Assembly: GCF_902506655.1 (NCBI RefSeq)
Contig: NZ_LR734808.1
Location: forward strand, 620,001-684,000
DNA from: Marinoscillum sp. 108
Lineage (GTDB): Bacteria > Bacteroidota > Bacteroidia > Cytophagales > Cyclobacteriaceae
Length of the DNA: 64,000 nucleotides
Direction of reading: 5' to 3'
Position numbers and translations under genes: made by a program. Positions 25,904 to 33,737 of the stretch are shown here, piece by piece. Under the pieces are notes generated by a model, which saw only the letters and a list, made by a program, of their open reading frames with translations, had not been told where the DNA came from and searched no databases. Within the stretch, counting starts at the first letter, position 1. Every line of letters starts with the position of its first letter.

Positions 25904-27328
25904 ATGTTTTCAAAATTTTCTACTTTTCTAACTCTTGTCCTGGGGATAGGGGTTTTAGGATGTGTTGATGAAAATGAACTCGAACCAGGTCTCGAGCCAG
26001 TTTCAAAAACATCGATTGATTTCGTCGATAAAGATCTCTTTATTGAAAGTGCTGGCGATTCTCTACCATTGGGAATTTCGCTGGATCAGATGCCCACCAC
26101 CGATGGGCAAGTAAGTATTCAGCTTGGTGGTACCGCCAGATATGGTCTGGATTATACCACAAACCCATCTGCAGAGGATGGAGTGATAGAGCTTCCTATT
26201 CTTAAGGGTAAGCAGTTTTACGAAGTAGCCGTTTATCGCTCATCTACGCTGGATACGACTGATAGGCAGGTAAGTCTTACCCTGCTCAACCCTTCGGAAG
26301 CGTTCCAATTGGGCACCGAGAAAGTGTCCAACATGCACTTGGTTAAATCATTATCAGAGGAGCCAAACAACTCTGAAGGTGCTGAAGTCAACTTTGCAGA
26401 TTCATTCGTCCACCTGGTGGAGGGTGAGGACTATCTGATAGAGCTAACCATTGAAGGTAGTGTGGAGCATACCGTTCCCCTTACCATCAGCATCGTGACG
26501 GATGGACGTGTCTATGGCACCCATTTCACCACTTCTCCCGCTTCCGTTTTGGGTGAAATTGATTTGGAGGTGAACCCGGGAATGGAATCTGTTTTCTTTT
26601 CTTTTAATTCCATCAATGACCGACTGTCACTTGGCACTTTCGAGATTTTGTTCCAAATAAACGACCTCAATGATGACCTGACGGTAGGTAACAACCCAAC
26701 CCTGACTGTGAAGATAGAGGAGGATGATGTAGTGTCTAATGAGCTTCATTCAATAGCTGAACTACGCGCTAAGTTCGAGGAGCATGGTGATCAGTTTTGG
26801 TTGGGAGATGACTACTTTATCAAAGGTGTGATTACCTCTGGTTCGAATGTTCAGGATGATAAAATCGCCTACATCCAGGATAGCACAGGGGGGATCTTTC
26901 TGAGATTTAGTTCAGAGAGGATGGTTACCCTTGGAGACCATGTACAGCTGAATCTTAAGGGGGCTACAGGTGCATTGATCAATGGACAGAAGGGCATGAT
27001 GGACGTGAATGATCTTGTCGGAATTAAAATCGCTGAGAAAGTGTATGTGCAGCCAGAGACCATCACTTTTGAGGATTTACACAGTGGTCTTTATCAGGGT
27101 AAAAAGGTCAGAATAGACAATGTATTCTTCCCTCAGGCCAATGGCGTGCGTACTTTTGAGGGAAGCTGGGCCATATCTAATGACCACAGTGGAGCCACCG
27201 TGACTACCTATTCTGGGGCAGAGTTCAGCGGGGTAGTGTTGCCCAATGGTACTCTGTCAATTATTGGGATTGTAGGGGACTGGGGACGCATCTTGCCTCA
27301 GACCTATGCTCAGGACATCAGAAGATAA
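25904..27328 (+). CDS. Lipoprotein with Calx-beta-like and DUF5689 domains
   Basis: The 474-residue protein starts with a lipoprotein signal (VLGCVDEN). Residues ~35-275 form two beta-sandwich repeats resembling Calx-beta domains (VSIQLGGTARYGLDYTT, PLTISIVTDGRVYGTHFTT, ending EEDD). The C-terminal ~200 residues match the OB-fold DUF5689 pattern: ELRAKFEEHGDQFWLGDD, IKGVITSG, DKIAYIQDSTGGIFLRF, GKKVRIDNV, QTYAQDIRR. Such proteins are surface or periplasmic lipoproteins of unknown role, often beside polysaccharide or nuclease genes. A bidirectional terminator separates it from the convergent GH64 gene. Confidence 0.82.
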   Translation: MFSKFSTFLTLVLGIGVLGCVDENELEPGLEPVSKTSIDFVDKDLFIESAGDSLPLGISLDQMPTTDGQVSIQLGGTARYGLDYTTNPSAEDGVIELPILKGKQFYEVAVYRSSTLDTTDRQVSLTLLNPSEAFQLGTEKVSNMHLVKSLSEEPNNSEGAEVNFADSFVHLVEGEDYLIELTIEGSVEHTVPLTISIVTDGRVYGTHFTTSPASVLGEIDLEVNPGMESVFFSFNSINDRLSLGTFEILFQINDLNDDLTVGNNPTLTVKIEEDDVVSNELHSIAELRAKFEEHGDQFWLGDDYFIKGVITSGSNVQDDKIAYIQDSTGGIFLRFSSERMVTLGDHVQLNLKGATGALINGQKGMMDVNDLVGIKIAEKVYVQPETITFEDLHSGLYQGKKVRIDNVFFPQANGVRTFEGSWAISNDHSGATVTTYSGAEFSGVVLPNGTLSIIGIVGDWGRILPQTYAQDIRR

Positions 27329-27345
27329 GAGCGGTATACAATAGC

Positions 27346-27380
27346 AAAAACCACAGGCCAGGAGCCTGTGGTTTTTTTGT
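27346..27380. terminator. Bidirectional terminator between convergent genes
   Basis: A 13-bp perfect stem (AAAAACCACAGGC 27346-27358, GCCTGTGGTTTTT 27364-27376), 5-nt loop, continues into a T-run on the plus strand. It is preceded by A residues, giving a U-run on the minus strand too. It lies 18 bp after one stop and 14 bp from the other. Confidence 0.88.
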
Positions 27381-27389
27381 TTTATATGT

Positions 27390-29555
27390 TTACTTTTTAA
27401 TAATCCTGGTGGTATAAGATCCTGTGGAGGTTTTGATACTCAGTAGGTAATGCCCTGCTTTCAACTGAGATACATCCAGAGGTGATGTCTCCTCATATTC
27501 AGCCCATTGGATCATTTGTTTCCCGGAGAGGTCATGGATTACAGCGGCCTGTATGATTTCGTTTCCAGGTACTTTGAGGCTGAGCAGATCCTGGACAGGA
27601 TTGGGATAAACGATCAGTTTTTCTGTAGACACTGCGGTTTTTATATCCACTTCTGCGGCTGTTCTGGACCCTCCGGCACTGGTGATTTTGAGCCAGTTGA
27701 TGTTCCAGCCGCCAGCCAGTGCTTTGATCGCGATTTGCTGCTGACCTGCAGTAAGACTCACCGTATGTGATACGGATGTCCAGTTTTGCCAGCCACCAGT
27801 ATTTGGAACAGACCTGGTACCATACATAGGGCTTCCACCTGCTTTTTCTAACTGTATCATGCCGTTGCTGTTGGGGCTGGATACCCGATATTCTACGGTA
27901 TAAGGACCATTGGAGGGGATGTTCACATCCCAAACCATCCAATCATTGGCATCTATCCACCCGACATTAAGTCCTCCTTCGGAGCATGCTTCGGTCTGGG
28001 TGCCGGACTGCACAGCCGTATTTTCGGCTTCTATGGTTGTGGACCATCCCGAAGAAACCTGAGCGACTACTACAGAGCTGATGTCATCATTGAAAGCCTC
28101 ATTGACCAGACAGTTATCACTGGAGGTTTTTACCAATACATTTCCACCAAAGTTGTCATGCTGATACATGGTGATCTGGTAGCCGCTTTGTAGCTGCAGA
28201 GAGGAGATGTCATCATTGGCGACTCCCAGGGCCTGGAGCTGTCCCAGGGTATAGCTGCCCACATTGAGGGAAGCTGAGTAGCCGCCATAATCGCAGTGCT
28301 GATAGAGCGTGGCCACACCGCCACCTCCACCGGTGGTTCCATAGAAGCCCCCAACAGTAATCTTGATATTGGTAGGGCTGGGAGTATGAATGGTAGCAGA
28401 CTGATCGAATACATCATCGTAGGCGAACGCATAGGTTTGCCCATCCACGCTAATGTCTGTTTGGTGCCAGAATTTGGCATACCAGTTATATGGCCAGGTT
28501 TGATAGTAAGAGGAAGTATTGCCAAAATCCTGCAGTACCCCGGATCCGACATTCAGGTCTATGGCATGCCGGGTGATGGCTGCTACAAACTGAGCCTGTA
28601 CTACCAGGTCCCACTGGGCTCCGGAGGCCATTACACCACTGCCTTCCATGGCTTCAATCGTGGTGGGTTTACCAGGAATGGTGGCTACCTGGCCATCCCC
28701 ATCTCTTGTGAAAATAAATTGATTTCCCTGGACACTACCTCTCCATACACCTGCTTGTCCCGAATTGAATACCAGTTGCTGACTAGAATACTTAGACCAG
28801 ATGGCATCAATGTATGATTGAAAAAAGTTGGTGGGGAAGGTGCTTGTCTTAGTGGGAAAGTGGATGGTTCCTTCGGAAGCATTCAGAAGGCTCTGAAACT
28901 CAGAAGGAGCAGTGCTCTGCCATTGGGAGATGATCTGTGCATGTGTTTTCTTTTCGCCAACTTTTTTGTAAAAGCCATTGCCCCATACTTCCAGTCCCAT
29001 TGGATACTGATAGGAATCTACACGTGAGGTATTGCACCAGAGTCCATAGTCATTGAAGGTTAACTCAACTAACTCAAATTTAATGCCCTGATTGGGGTCA
29101 GTGGGATTTGCCAGGTTAGGTGCAGCGTATCCGCTGGGGTTACCTGAGTGACCAAAGAAGTAAAGAAAGAGCTGGCTTTCGAAGGAAATCATAATCCTAC
29201 AACCGGCTATTTTTGGGATGTTGATGGTGTGGTTGGGGATTTCACTCAGTCGACGAAAGCAGTTGGCATATTTACCGTCGCCTCCGGGTCCCTGGTTCCC
29301 ACCGTTCACAGGTCCCTGCACGGTGTTGTCGGATTGACTCATGGGATGCACCTGGCCAGTGGCGGGGTCCACCCAGACGTGACCATCTGTGATTCCTACG
29401 ATGGCCACAAATACCTGATTGTCCGGATATTCTGAATTATTTTCCACAAGATAGGGAAGGGTTTGTGCCCAGGTAGTGAGGCTCCATAGGAGCATCACGG
29501 TCGTTGCGACAAAGAATTTGAGAATCCAATGTGACGGGTAAATTTTGGTTTTCAT
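27390..29555 (-). CDS. GH64 beta-1,3-glucanase with crystallin-CBM6 cassette and T9SS domain
   Basis: The 721-residue protein has a signal peptide (ending TTWAQ), then a GH64/thaumatin-like glucanase domain (about 32-405; LPYLVENNSEYPDNQVFVAIVG, GPGGDGKYANCFRRL, GCRIMISFESQLFLYFF). GH64 enzymes release laminari-oligosaccharides from beta-1,3-glucan and lyse fungal or yeast walls. A Gly-rich linker leads to a beta-gamma-crystallin domain (two Greek keys with ANDDISS and NDDISS calcium sites, about 415-500), a CBM6 (505-635) and a T9SS domain (YPNPVQDLL to RIIKK). It is the third gene of a minus-strand chitinase-GH16-GH64 operon. Confidence 0.92.
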   Translation of the reverse strand: MKTKIYPSHWILKFFVATTVMLLWSLTTWAQTLPYLVENNSEYPDNQVFVAIVGITDGHVWVDPATGQVHPMSQSDNTVQGPVNGGNQGPGGDGKYANCFRRLSEIPNHTINIPKIAGCRIMISFESQLFLYFFGHSGNPSGYAAPNLANPTDPNQGIKFELVELTFNDYGLWCNTSRVDSYQYPMGLEVWGNGFYKKVGEKKTHAQIISQWQSTAPSEFQSLLNASEGTIHFPTKTSTFPTNFFQSYIDAIWSKYSSQQLVFNSGQAGVWRGSVQGNQFIFTRDGDGQVATIPGKPTTIEAMEGSGVMASGAQWDLVVQAQFVAAITRHAIDLNVGSGVLQDFGNTSSYYQTWPYNWYAKFWHQTDISVDGQTYAFAYDDVFDQSATIHTPSPTNIKITVGGFYGTTGGGGGVATLYQHCDYGGYSASLNVGSYTLGQLQALGVANDDISSLQLQSGYQITMYQHDNFGGNVLVKTSSDNCLVNEAFNDDISSVVVAQVSSGWSTTIEAENTAVQSGTQTEACSEGGLNVGWIDANDWMVWDVNIPSNGPYTVEYRVSSPNSNGMIQLEKAGGSPMYGTRSVPNTGGWQNWTSVSHTVSLTAGQQQIAIKALAGGWNINWLKITSAGGSRTAAEVDIKTAVSTEKLIVYPNPVQDLLSLKVPGNEIIQAAVIHDLSGKQMIQWAEYEETSPLDVSQLKAGHYLLSIKTSTGSYTTRIIKK

Positions 29556-29581
29556 GATTGTAAAGGTTTATGGTTAAGAAT

Positions 29582-29601
29582 GGGCCGGAACTTTCCGGCC
29601 C
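29582..29601 (-). other. Intercistronic hairpin between GH16 and GH64
   Basis: GGGCCGGA (29582-29589) pairs perfectly with TCCGGCCC (29594-29601) across a 4-nt loop. It sits 18 bp after the GH16 stop and has no U-run on the minus strand. It may stabilise or process the polycistronic mRNA, or act as an attenuator that lowers GH64 expression. Confidence 0.6.
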
Positions 29602-29619
29602 TTGGTTGGATATAGCTGA

Positions 29620-31341
29620 TTACTTTTTGATGAATCTCATTTTGGTATTGCTCAATGACTCCACTAAAAAGTAGGAGCCTGTATTCAACGAGCTCACATC
29701 TATGGTAGAGGAGAGGCCATCTTCACTGCTCAAAATACCCCCCAGGACAGTTTTGCCACTTAGGTCATAAATCTGATAGTTGCCCAAACCCTTGAGTCCT
29801 TTGATATTCAATAGATTGGATGCAGGATTTGGGAAAATGCTCAACGAGATTTCTGGGGTGGGTTCGGGTACTGAAGGTTCCGAAACCACTCTGCTGCCGC
29901 CAGCGCTTTTTATTTTAAACCAGTTGATGTTCCATCCGCCGGTGAGTGCTTTGATGGCGATCTGTTGCTGGCCACCGCTTAAGCTGATGGTGTGCGCTAC
30001 GGTGGTCCAGTTTTGCCAGCCACCAGTATTCTGAACAGATTTTGTACCATACACAGGGCTTCCACCTGCTTTTTCTAACTGGATCATTCCATTGCTATTT
30101 GGGCTGGATACCCGATACTCCACGGTATAAGCACCACTGCTCGGTGGGTTAATATCCCAGACCATCCAATCGTTGGTGTCTATCCAGCCTACATTTTGTC
30201 CTCCTTCTGAACAAGCTTCTGTCTGTGTGCCGGATTGCACGGTCCAGTTCTCTGCTTCTATGGTGGCAGACCAGCCTGAGGAAGCTTGTGCTACGATGAC
30301 TGAGCTAATGTTATCATTGAAACCCTCATTGACCAGGCAGTTGTCATTGGAAGTTTTTACCAGAGAATTTCCGGTGAAGTTATTGTGCTGATACATCGTC
30401 AGCTGATAGCCGGACTGAATCTGGATGGATGAGATGTCATCATTGGACACTCCGAGCGCCTGAAGTTGTCCTAAGGTATAACTGCCAGGGTTCAGCGAAG
30501 CTGAGTAGCCACCATAATCGCAGTGCTGGAAGAGGGTGGCTACACCATTGGAGCTGCCACCTCCACTTTGGTATACCCGTACATAGTCTACATACATTTT
30601 GGCAGGAAGGGCTCCATTGTCCACATTAAACCCAGGCCAGTTACCGCCGATGGCCATATTGAGGAGGATGAAGAAGTTGTTGTGAAACTCTGAGGTGCCG
30701 TTCACTCCACCAGCAATGCTGGCTTCATGGTATAAATTACCATCCAGAAACCACTTGATGGCGTTGGCATCCCATTCCACAGCGTAAGTATGGAAGGCAG
30801 TTACATTCGTGCCGGTGCTTCCACTATAGTTGGCATAACTGTTATTGTGGTCCTGCCAGTGGATGGTGCCATGGGTGGCGGCTTCTGTGTTGACGTGCTC
30901 CATTACATCGATTTCGCCACAAGATGGCCAACCAACTGAGGTGATGTTGTCGCCAAGCATCCAGAAGGCCGGCCATACCCCCAGGAAAGAAGGCATAGCG
31001 ATACGAGCTTCAATTTTCCCGTACTTCCAGGACTTTCGTCCCTGTGTTTTCATTCTGGCGGAGGTATAGTTCATACCACCGAAACTCTCATTTTTCGCAG
31101 TGATGACAAGTTGCCCGTTTTCAACAGTGGCATTTTGCTGACGGTAATACTGAAGCTCGTTGTTGCCCCAGCCGCCAGACCCGGTACCGGTCTCAAAGAC
31201 CCAGTCCGGCCCGATGCCATTGGTAAACTCATCTGCCCACACCAGGTTCCAGTTTTGAGCCTGAGTAAACATAGAGGAACACAGCCCCAGGGTAAGTAAC
31301 AGGGTGATTTTGATTGATTGGTTTTGTAATAGGGTTTTCAT
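29620..31341 (-). CDS. GH16 laminarinase with crystallin-CBM6 cassette and T9SS domain
   Basis: The 573-residue secreted enzyme has a signal peptide (ending FTQAQ), a GH16 domain (29-260) with GEIDVME (Glu143, Asp145, Glu148), a beta-gamma-crystallin domain (about 268-350; NDDISS and NDNISS), a CBM6 (355-480; GWIDTNDWMVWDI, GGWNINWFKI) and a T9SS domain (FPNPASNLLNI to MRFIKK). Its catalytic domain is a close copy of the one encoded at 23098 on the other strand, but its binding modules are those of the neighbouring GH64 and GH18 genes. It is the second gene of the operon, 10 bp after the chitinase stop. Confidence 0.95.
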   Translation of the reverse strand: MKTLLQNQSIKITLLLTLGLCSSMFTQAQNWNLVWADEFTNGIGPDWVFETGTGSGGWGNNELQYYRQQNATVENGQLVITAKNESFGGMNYTSARMKTQGRKSWKYGKIEARIAMPSFLGVWPAFWMLGDNITSVGWPSCGEIDVMEHVNTEAATHGTIHWQDHNNSYANYSGSTGTNVTAFHTYAVEWDANAIKWFLDGNLYHEASIAGGVNGTSEFHNNFFILLNMAIGGNWPGFNVDNGALPAKMYVDYVRVYQSGGGSSNGVATLFQHCDYGGYSASLNPGSYTLGQLQALGVSNDDISSIQIQSGYQLTMYQHNNFTGNSLVKTSNDNCLVNEGFNDNISSVIVAQASSGWSATIEAENWTVQSGTQTEACSEGGQNVGWIDTNDWMVWDINPPSSGAYTVEYRVSSPNSNGMIQLEKAGGSPVYGTKSVQNTGGWQNWTTVAHTISLSGGQQQIAIKALTGGWNINWFKIKSAGGSRVVSEPSVPEPTPEISLSIFPNPASNLLNIKGLKGLGNYQIYDLSGKTVLGGILSSEDGLSSTIDVSSLNTGSYFLVESLSNTKMRFIKK

Positions 31342-31351
31342 GGTGATAGGT

Positions 31352-33259
31352 TTATTGTTTGATAAATCGTAAGACCTTTTTTGATTTGCTGTGGCTGATG
31401 AAGTAGATCCCGGCCTTCAATTGCCGTACATCAATTTTCTTATGATCCTCCTGGGGGCTGTGGTGGCCGTTTGAAACGGCCTTTCCATTCAAATCATATA
31501 TGGTATAGCTCCCCGTACCTGCAGAGCCCTGCACTTCCAGGTAGTCAGATGTAGGATTGGGGAAAATCCTTAGGTCAGGATGATTAATGTGTGACTTTTG
31601 GCTTTCCAGGGCAATGCGAGATCCACTTGAGCTGGTCAGTTTGAGCCAGTTGATGTTCCATCCGCCTGTGAGTGCTTTAATGGCGATCTGTTGCTGTCCT
31701 GCCGTGAGGTTGATGGAGTGAGATATGGTAGTCCAGTTTTGCCAGCCACCGGTATTGGGGACAGACCTTGTGCCATATACGGGACTTCCACCAGCCTTTT
31801 CGAGTTGGATCATACCGCTGTTGGGGCTGGCCACGCGGTATTCCACGGTATAAGCACCACTGCTCGGTGGGTTAATGTCCCAAACCATCCAGTCGTTAGT
31901 ATCTATCCAACCAACATTTTGTCCTCCCTCAGCACAAGCCTCGGTCTGTGTGCCGGATTGTATAGTCCAGTTCTCTGCCTCTATGGTCGCTGACCAGCCC
32001 GAGGAAGCTTGCGCTACGATGACTGAGCTGATGTCGTCATTGAATTCCTCATTGACCAGGCAGTTGTCGTTGGAGGTTTTTACCAATACATTTCCGGTGA
32101 AGTTATCATGCTGATACATAGTGATCTGATACCCATTTTGTACCTGTAAGGAGGAGATGTCATCATTAGCTACACCGAGGGCCTGGAGTTGCCCCAGAGT
32201 GTAACTGCCAGTGTTGAGGGAGGCTGAGTAACCACCATAATCGCAGTGCTGGAAGAGTGTGACCACCCCTGATCCTCCGGTGGTTCCCATTTCATCCTTG
32301 ATGGCTTTGAGCAGAGCGTATTGTCCTTGTACATCGTGATCCAGAGTCCAGATCATGATGCCACCGCCTTGGGATTTGGCCAGGGCTGTCTTTGCTTTTA
32401 TGGTATTGATGCCATTGTAATAATCTCCATTAAAATAATCGGAATAAGGATCAGCTCCTTCGGCGATGAGGGTGTTGTATCCCTTCCAGCTTGGTCTGGC
32501 ATAAAAGGGGACTCCAATGACTGCCTTTGCCGCAGGCAGGCCACGGCCCTTGTAGTAATTGAGGGCACTTTCAGCATAGCTATATGGGGAGTGCCCGGCA
32601 CCCGCATCTCCATCATAGGCCATGATGTTGAGGAAGTCCACGTAACCGAATACCTGGCTGGAGATGCCATCAGCAGCCCAGGCGGATCCATTTACTGCTG
32701 CAGTGAGTAATTTCCCCTGGTTGTGAAGGGCAGTAGAGAGCTGTCCCATGAGTAGGGTGAAATTGTTATCGGGTGCACCATTGACGGGCTCTGGGAATTC
32801 CCAGTCAATGTCAGCTCCATCCAGGTTGTACTGGTTGATCACACTAAGCACATTGTTTACGAAATTATTTCTGGAGGATGCTGAGGCCGCCAGTGTATTA
32901 AATCGGCCGTCATTGCCACCACCATCACCCAGATCCCAGCCACCTATGGCGATGAGGACTTTCACACCTTTGGCATGTCCCTGACTTACGAGGCTTTGAA
33001 GCTTGGCTGGATTTTCAATGGCCTGAAGACCGCCCGAGGCTGTGGGTAGGGCAAAGGCATAGTTAATGTGAGTGAGTCTATCGTAATCAATGTCATTGGC
33101 ACTTCCGAGCCATGACGGAGTATAGCCCACTATTTTCTGTGCGTGGACTGTGGCCATGGACATGATGACAAAAAGAAAGAGTAAGAGTCTTATATGTTTC
33201 CATATAATGGATTGGATTGAGGGAGGTTGGTGTCCCCACAGGATTGAGTTGGTTTTCAT
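31352..33259 (-). CDS. GH18 chitinase with crystallin-CBM6 cassette and T9SS domain
   Basis: The 635-residue enzyme starts with a long signal peptide (about 1-41, ending TVHAQ). The GH18 domain (42-330) has the catalytic DGADIDWE motif (Asp147, Asp150, Asp152, acid Glu154), KVLIAIGGWD before it and GGGIMIWTLDHD near its end. It is a small GH18 without an obvious chitinase insertion domain, which often means endo-type activity. A beta-gamma-crystallin domain (335-420), CBM6 (425-545) and T9SS domain (FPNPTSDYLEV to LRFIKQ) follow. It is the first gene of the operon, and a folded leader lies just upstream. Confidence 0.95.
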   Translation of the reverse strand: MKTNSILWGHQPPSIQSIIWKHIRLLLFLFVIMSMATVHAQKIVGYTPSWLGSANDIDYDRLTHINYAFALPTASGGLQAIENPAKLQSLVSQGHAKGVKVLIAIGGWDLGDGGGNDGRFNTLAASASSRNNFVNNVLSVINQYNLDGADIDWEFPEPVNGAPDNNFTLLMGQLSTALHNQGKLLTAAVNGSAWAADGISSQVFGYVDFLNIMAYDGDAGAGHSPYSYAESALNYYKGRGLPAAKAVIGVPFYARPSWKGYNTLIAEGADPYSDYFNGDYYNGINTIKAKTALAKSQGGGIMIWTLDHDVQGQYALLKAIKDEMGTTGGSGVVTLFQHCDYGGYSASLNTGSYTLGQLQALGVANDDISSLQVQNGYQITMYQHDNFTGNVLVKTSNDNCLVNEEFNDDISSVIVAQASSGWSATIEAENWTIQSGTQTEACAEGGQNVGWIDTNDWMVWDINPPSSGAYTVEYRVASPNSGMIQLEKAGGSPVYGTRSVPNTGGWQNWTTISHSINLTAGQQQIAIKALTGGWNINWLKLTSSSGSRIALESQKSHINHPDLRIFPNPTSDYLEVQGSAGTGSYTIYDLNGKAVSNGHHSPQEDHKKIDVRQLKAGIYFISHSKSKKVLRFIKQ

Positions 33260-33737
33260 AGGTTTGAATTTGGTTGGTATAATGCCTTAGATAGGCGTTG
33301 CGATTTCGCACAGGTCAAGTGTCAACCTATGTGGCAGTCGCCTATCTGTCTTCTATTAAGGTGAGTGGTTAAATCCCGCTATGTTCTAATGTGATCTAAA
33401 GGTTGTGTCCCGTAGATCGGGACCGTAACAGGTTTCAGCGAAAAGGGAAATTTCTTCAGCAGCAGGAGTATTGATACTTTGCTCCAGATAGGAGAAGGTA
33501 GTAGGTGTTTCATCATTGTTGGATACTTTTTGGTTAAGGGTACTGCAGTTTAGCAGTACTTTGAATTGATCCCAAAATACCCACCACTCAAAAACCTCAC
33601 ACAAATGCCCGATACTACGCAAAAATTACGTACCCTTGTAATTTATGTGTTTTAAATAGTTGATTATCAATTATTTGTGATTTAACTGACCCACGTGGTT
33701 CCGGCAATTGGAAGGGGTGATCCGATACTTGGTTTCG
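33260..33737. other. Intergenic region upstream of the chitinase operon
   Basis: This 478-bp gap separates the regulator (stop at 33738, transcribed towards here) from the chitinase operon. No gene is convincing: an open frame at 33386-33622 has no recognisable features. Near the chitinase start lies the folded element at 33289-33347. The promoter must be in this interval, but no good CAAAnnTA with proper spacing was found. Confidence 0.5.
33289..33347 (-). promoter_or_regulatory. Structured 5' leader of the chitinase operon
   Basis: A 9-bp perfect stem (AGATAGGCG 33289-33297, CGCCTATCT 33339-33347) closes a loop containing CACAGGT (33309-33315) paired with ACCT and GTG (33325-33333, 2-nt bulge), plus a small GCG/CGC hairpin (33300-33302/33307-33309). 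On the transcribed strand it ends about 29 nt before the ATG. It does not match a riboswitch consensus I know. It could control translation or mRNA life. Confidence 0.5.

Noticed and set aside
27700-32290. Three repeated ~600-bp segments considered as a mobile repeat
   Set aside because: They are in-frame protein modules (beta-gamma-crystallin plus CBM6) without terminal inverted repeats or target duplications.
33386-33622. 78-residue open frame upstream of the chitinase operon
   Set aside because: No signal peptide, domain or paralogue is visible. It overlaps the likely promoter region and looks like chance.
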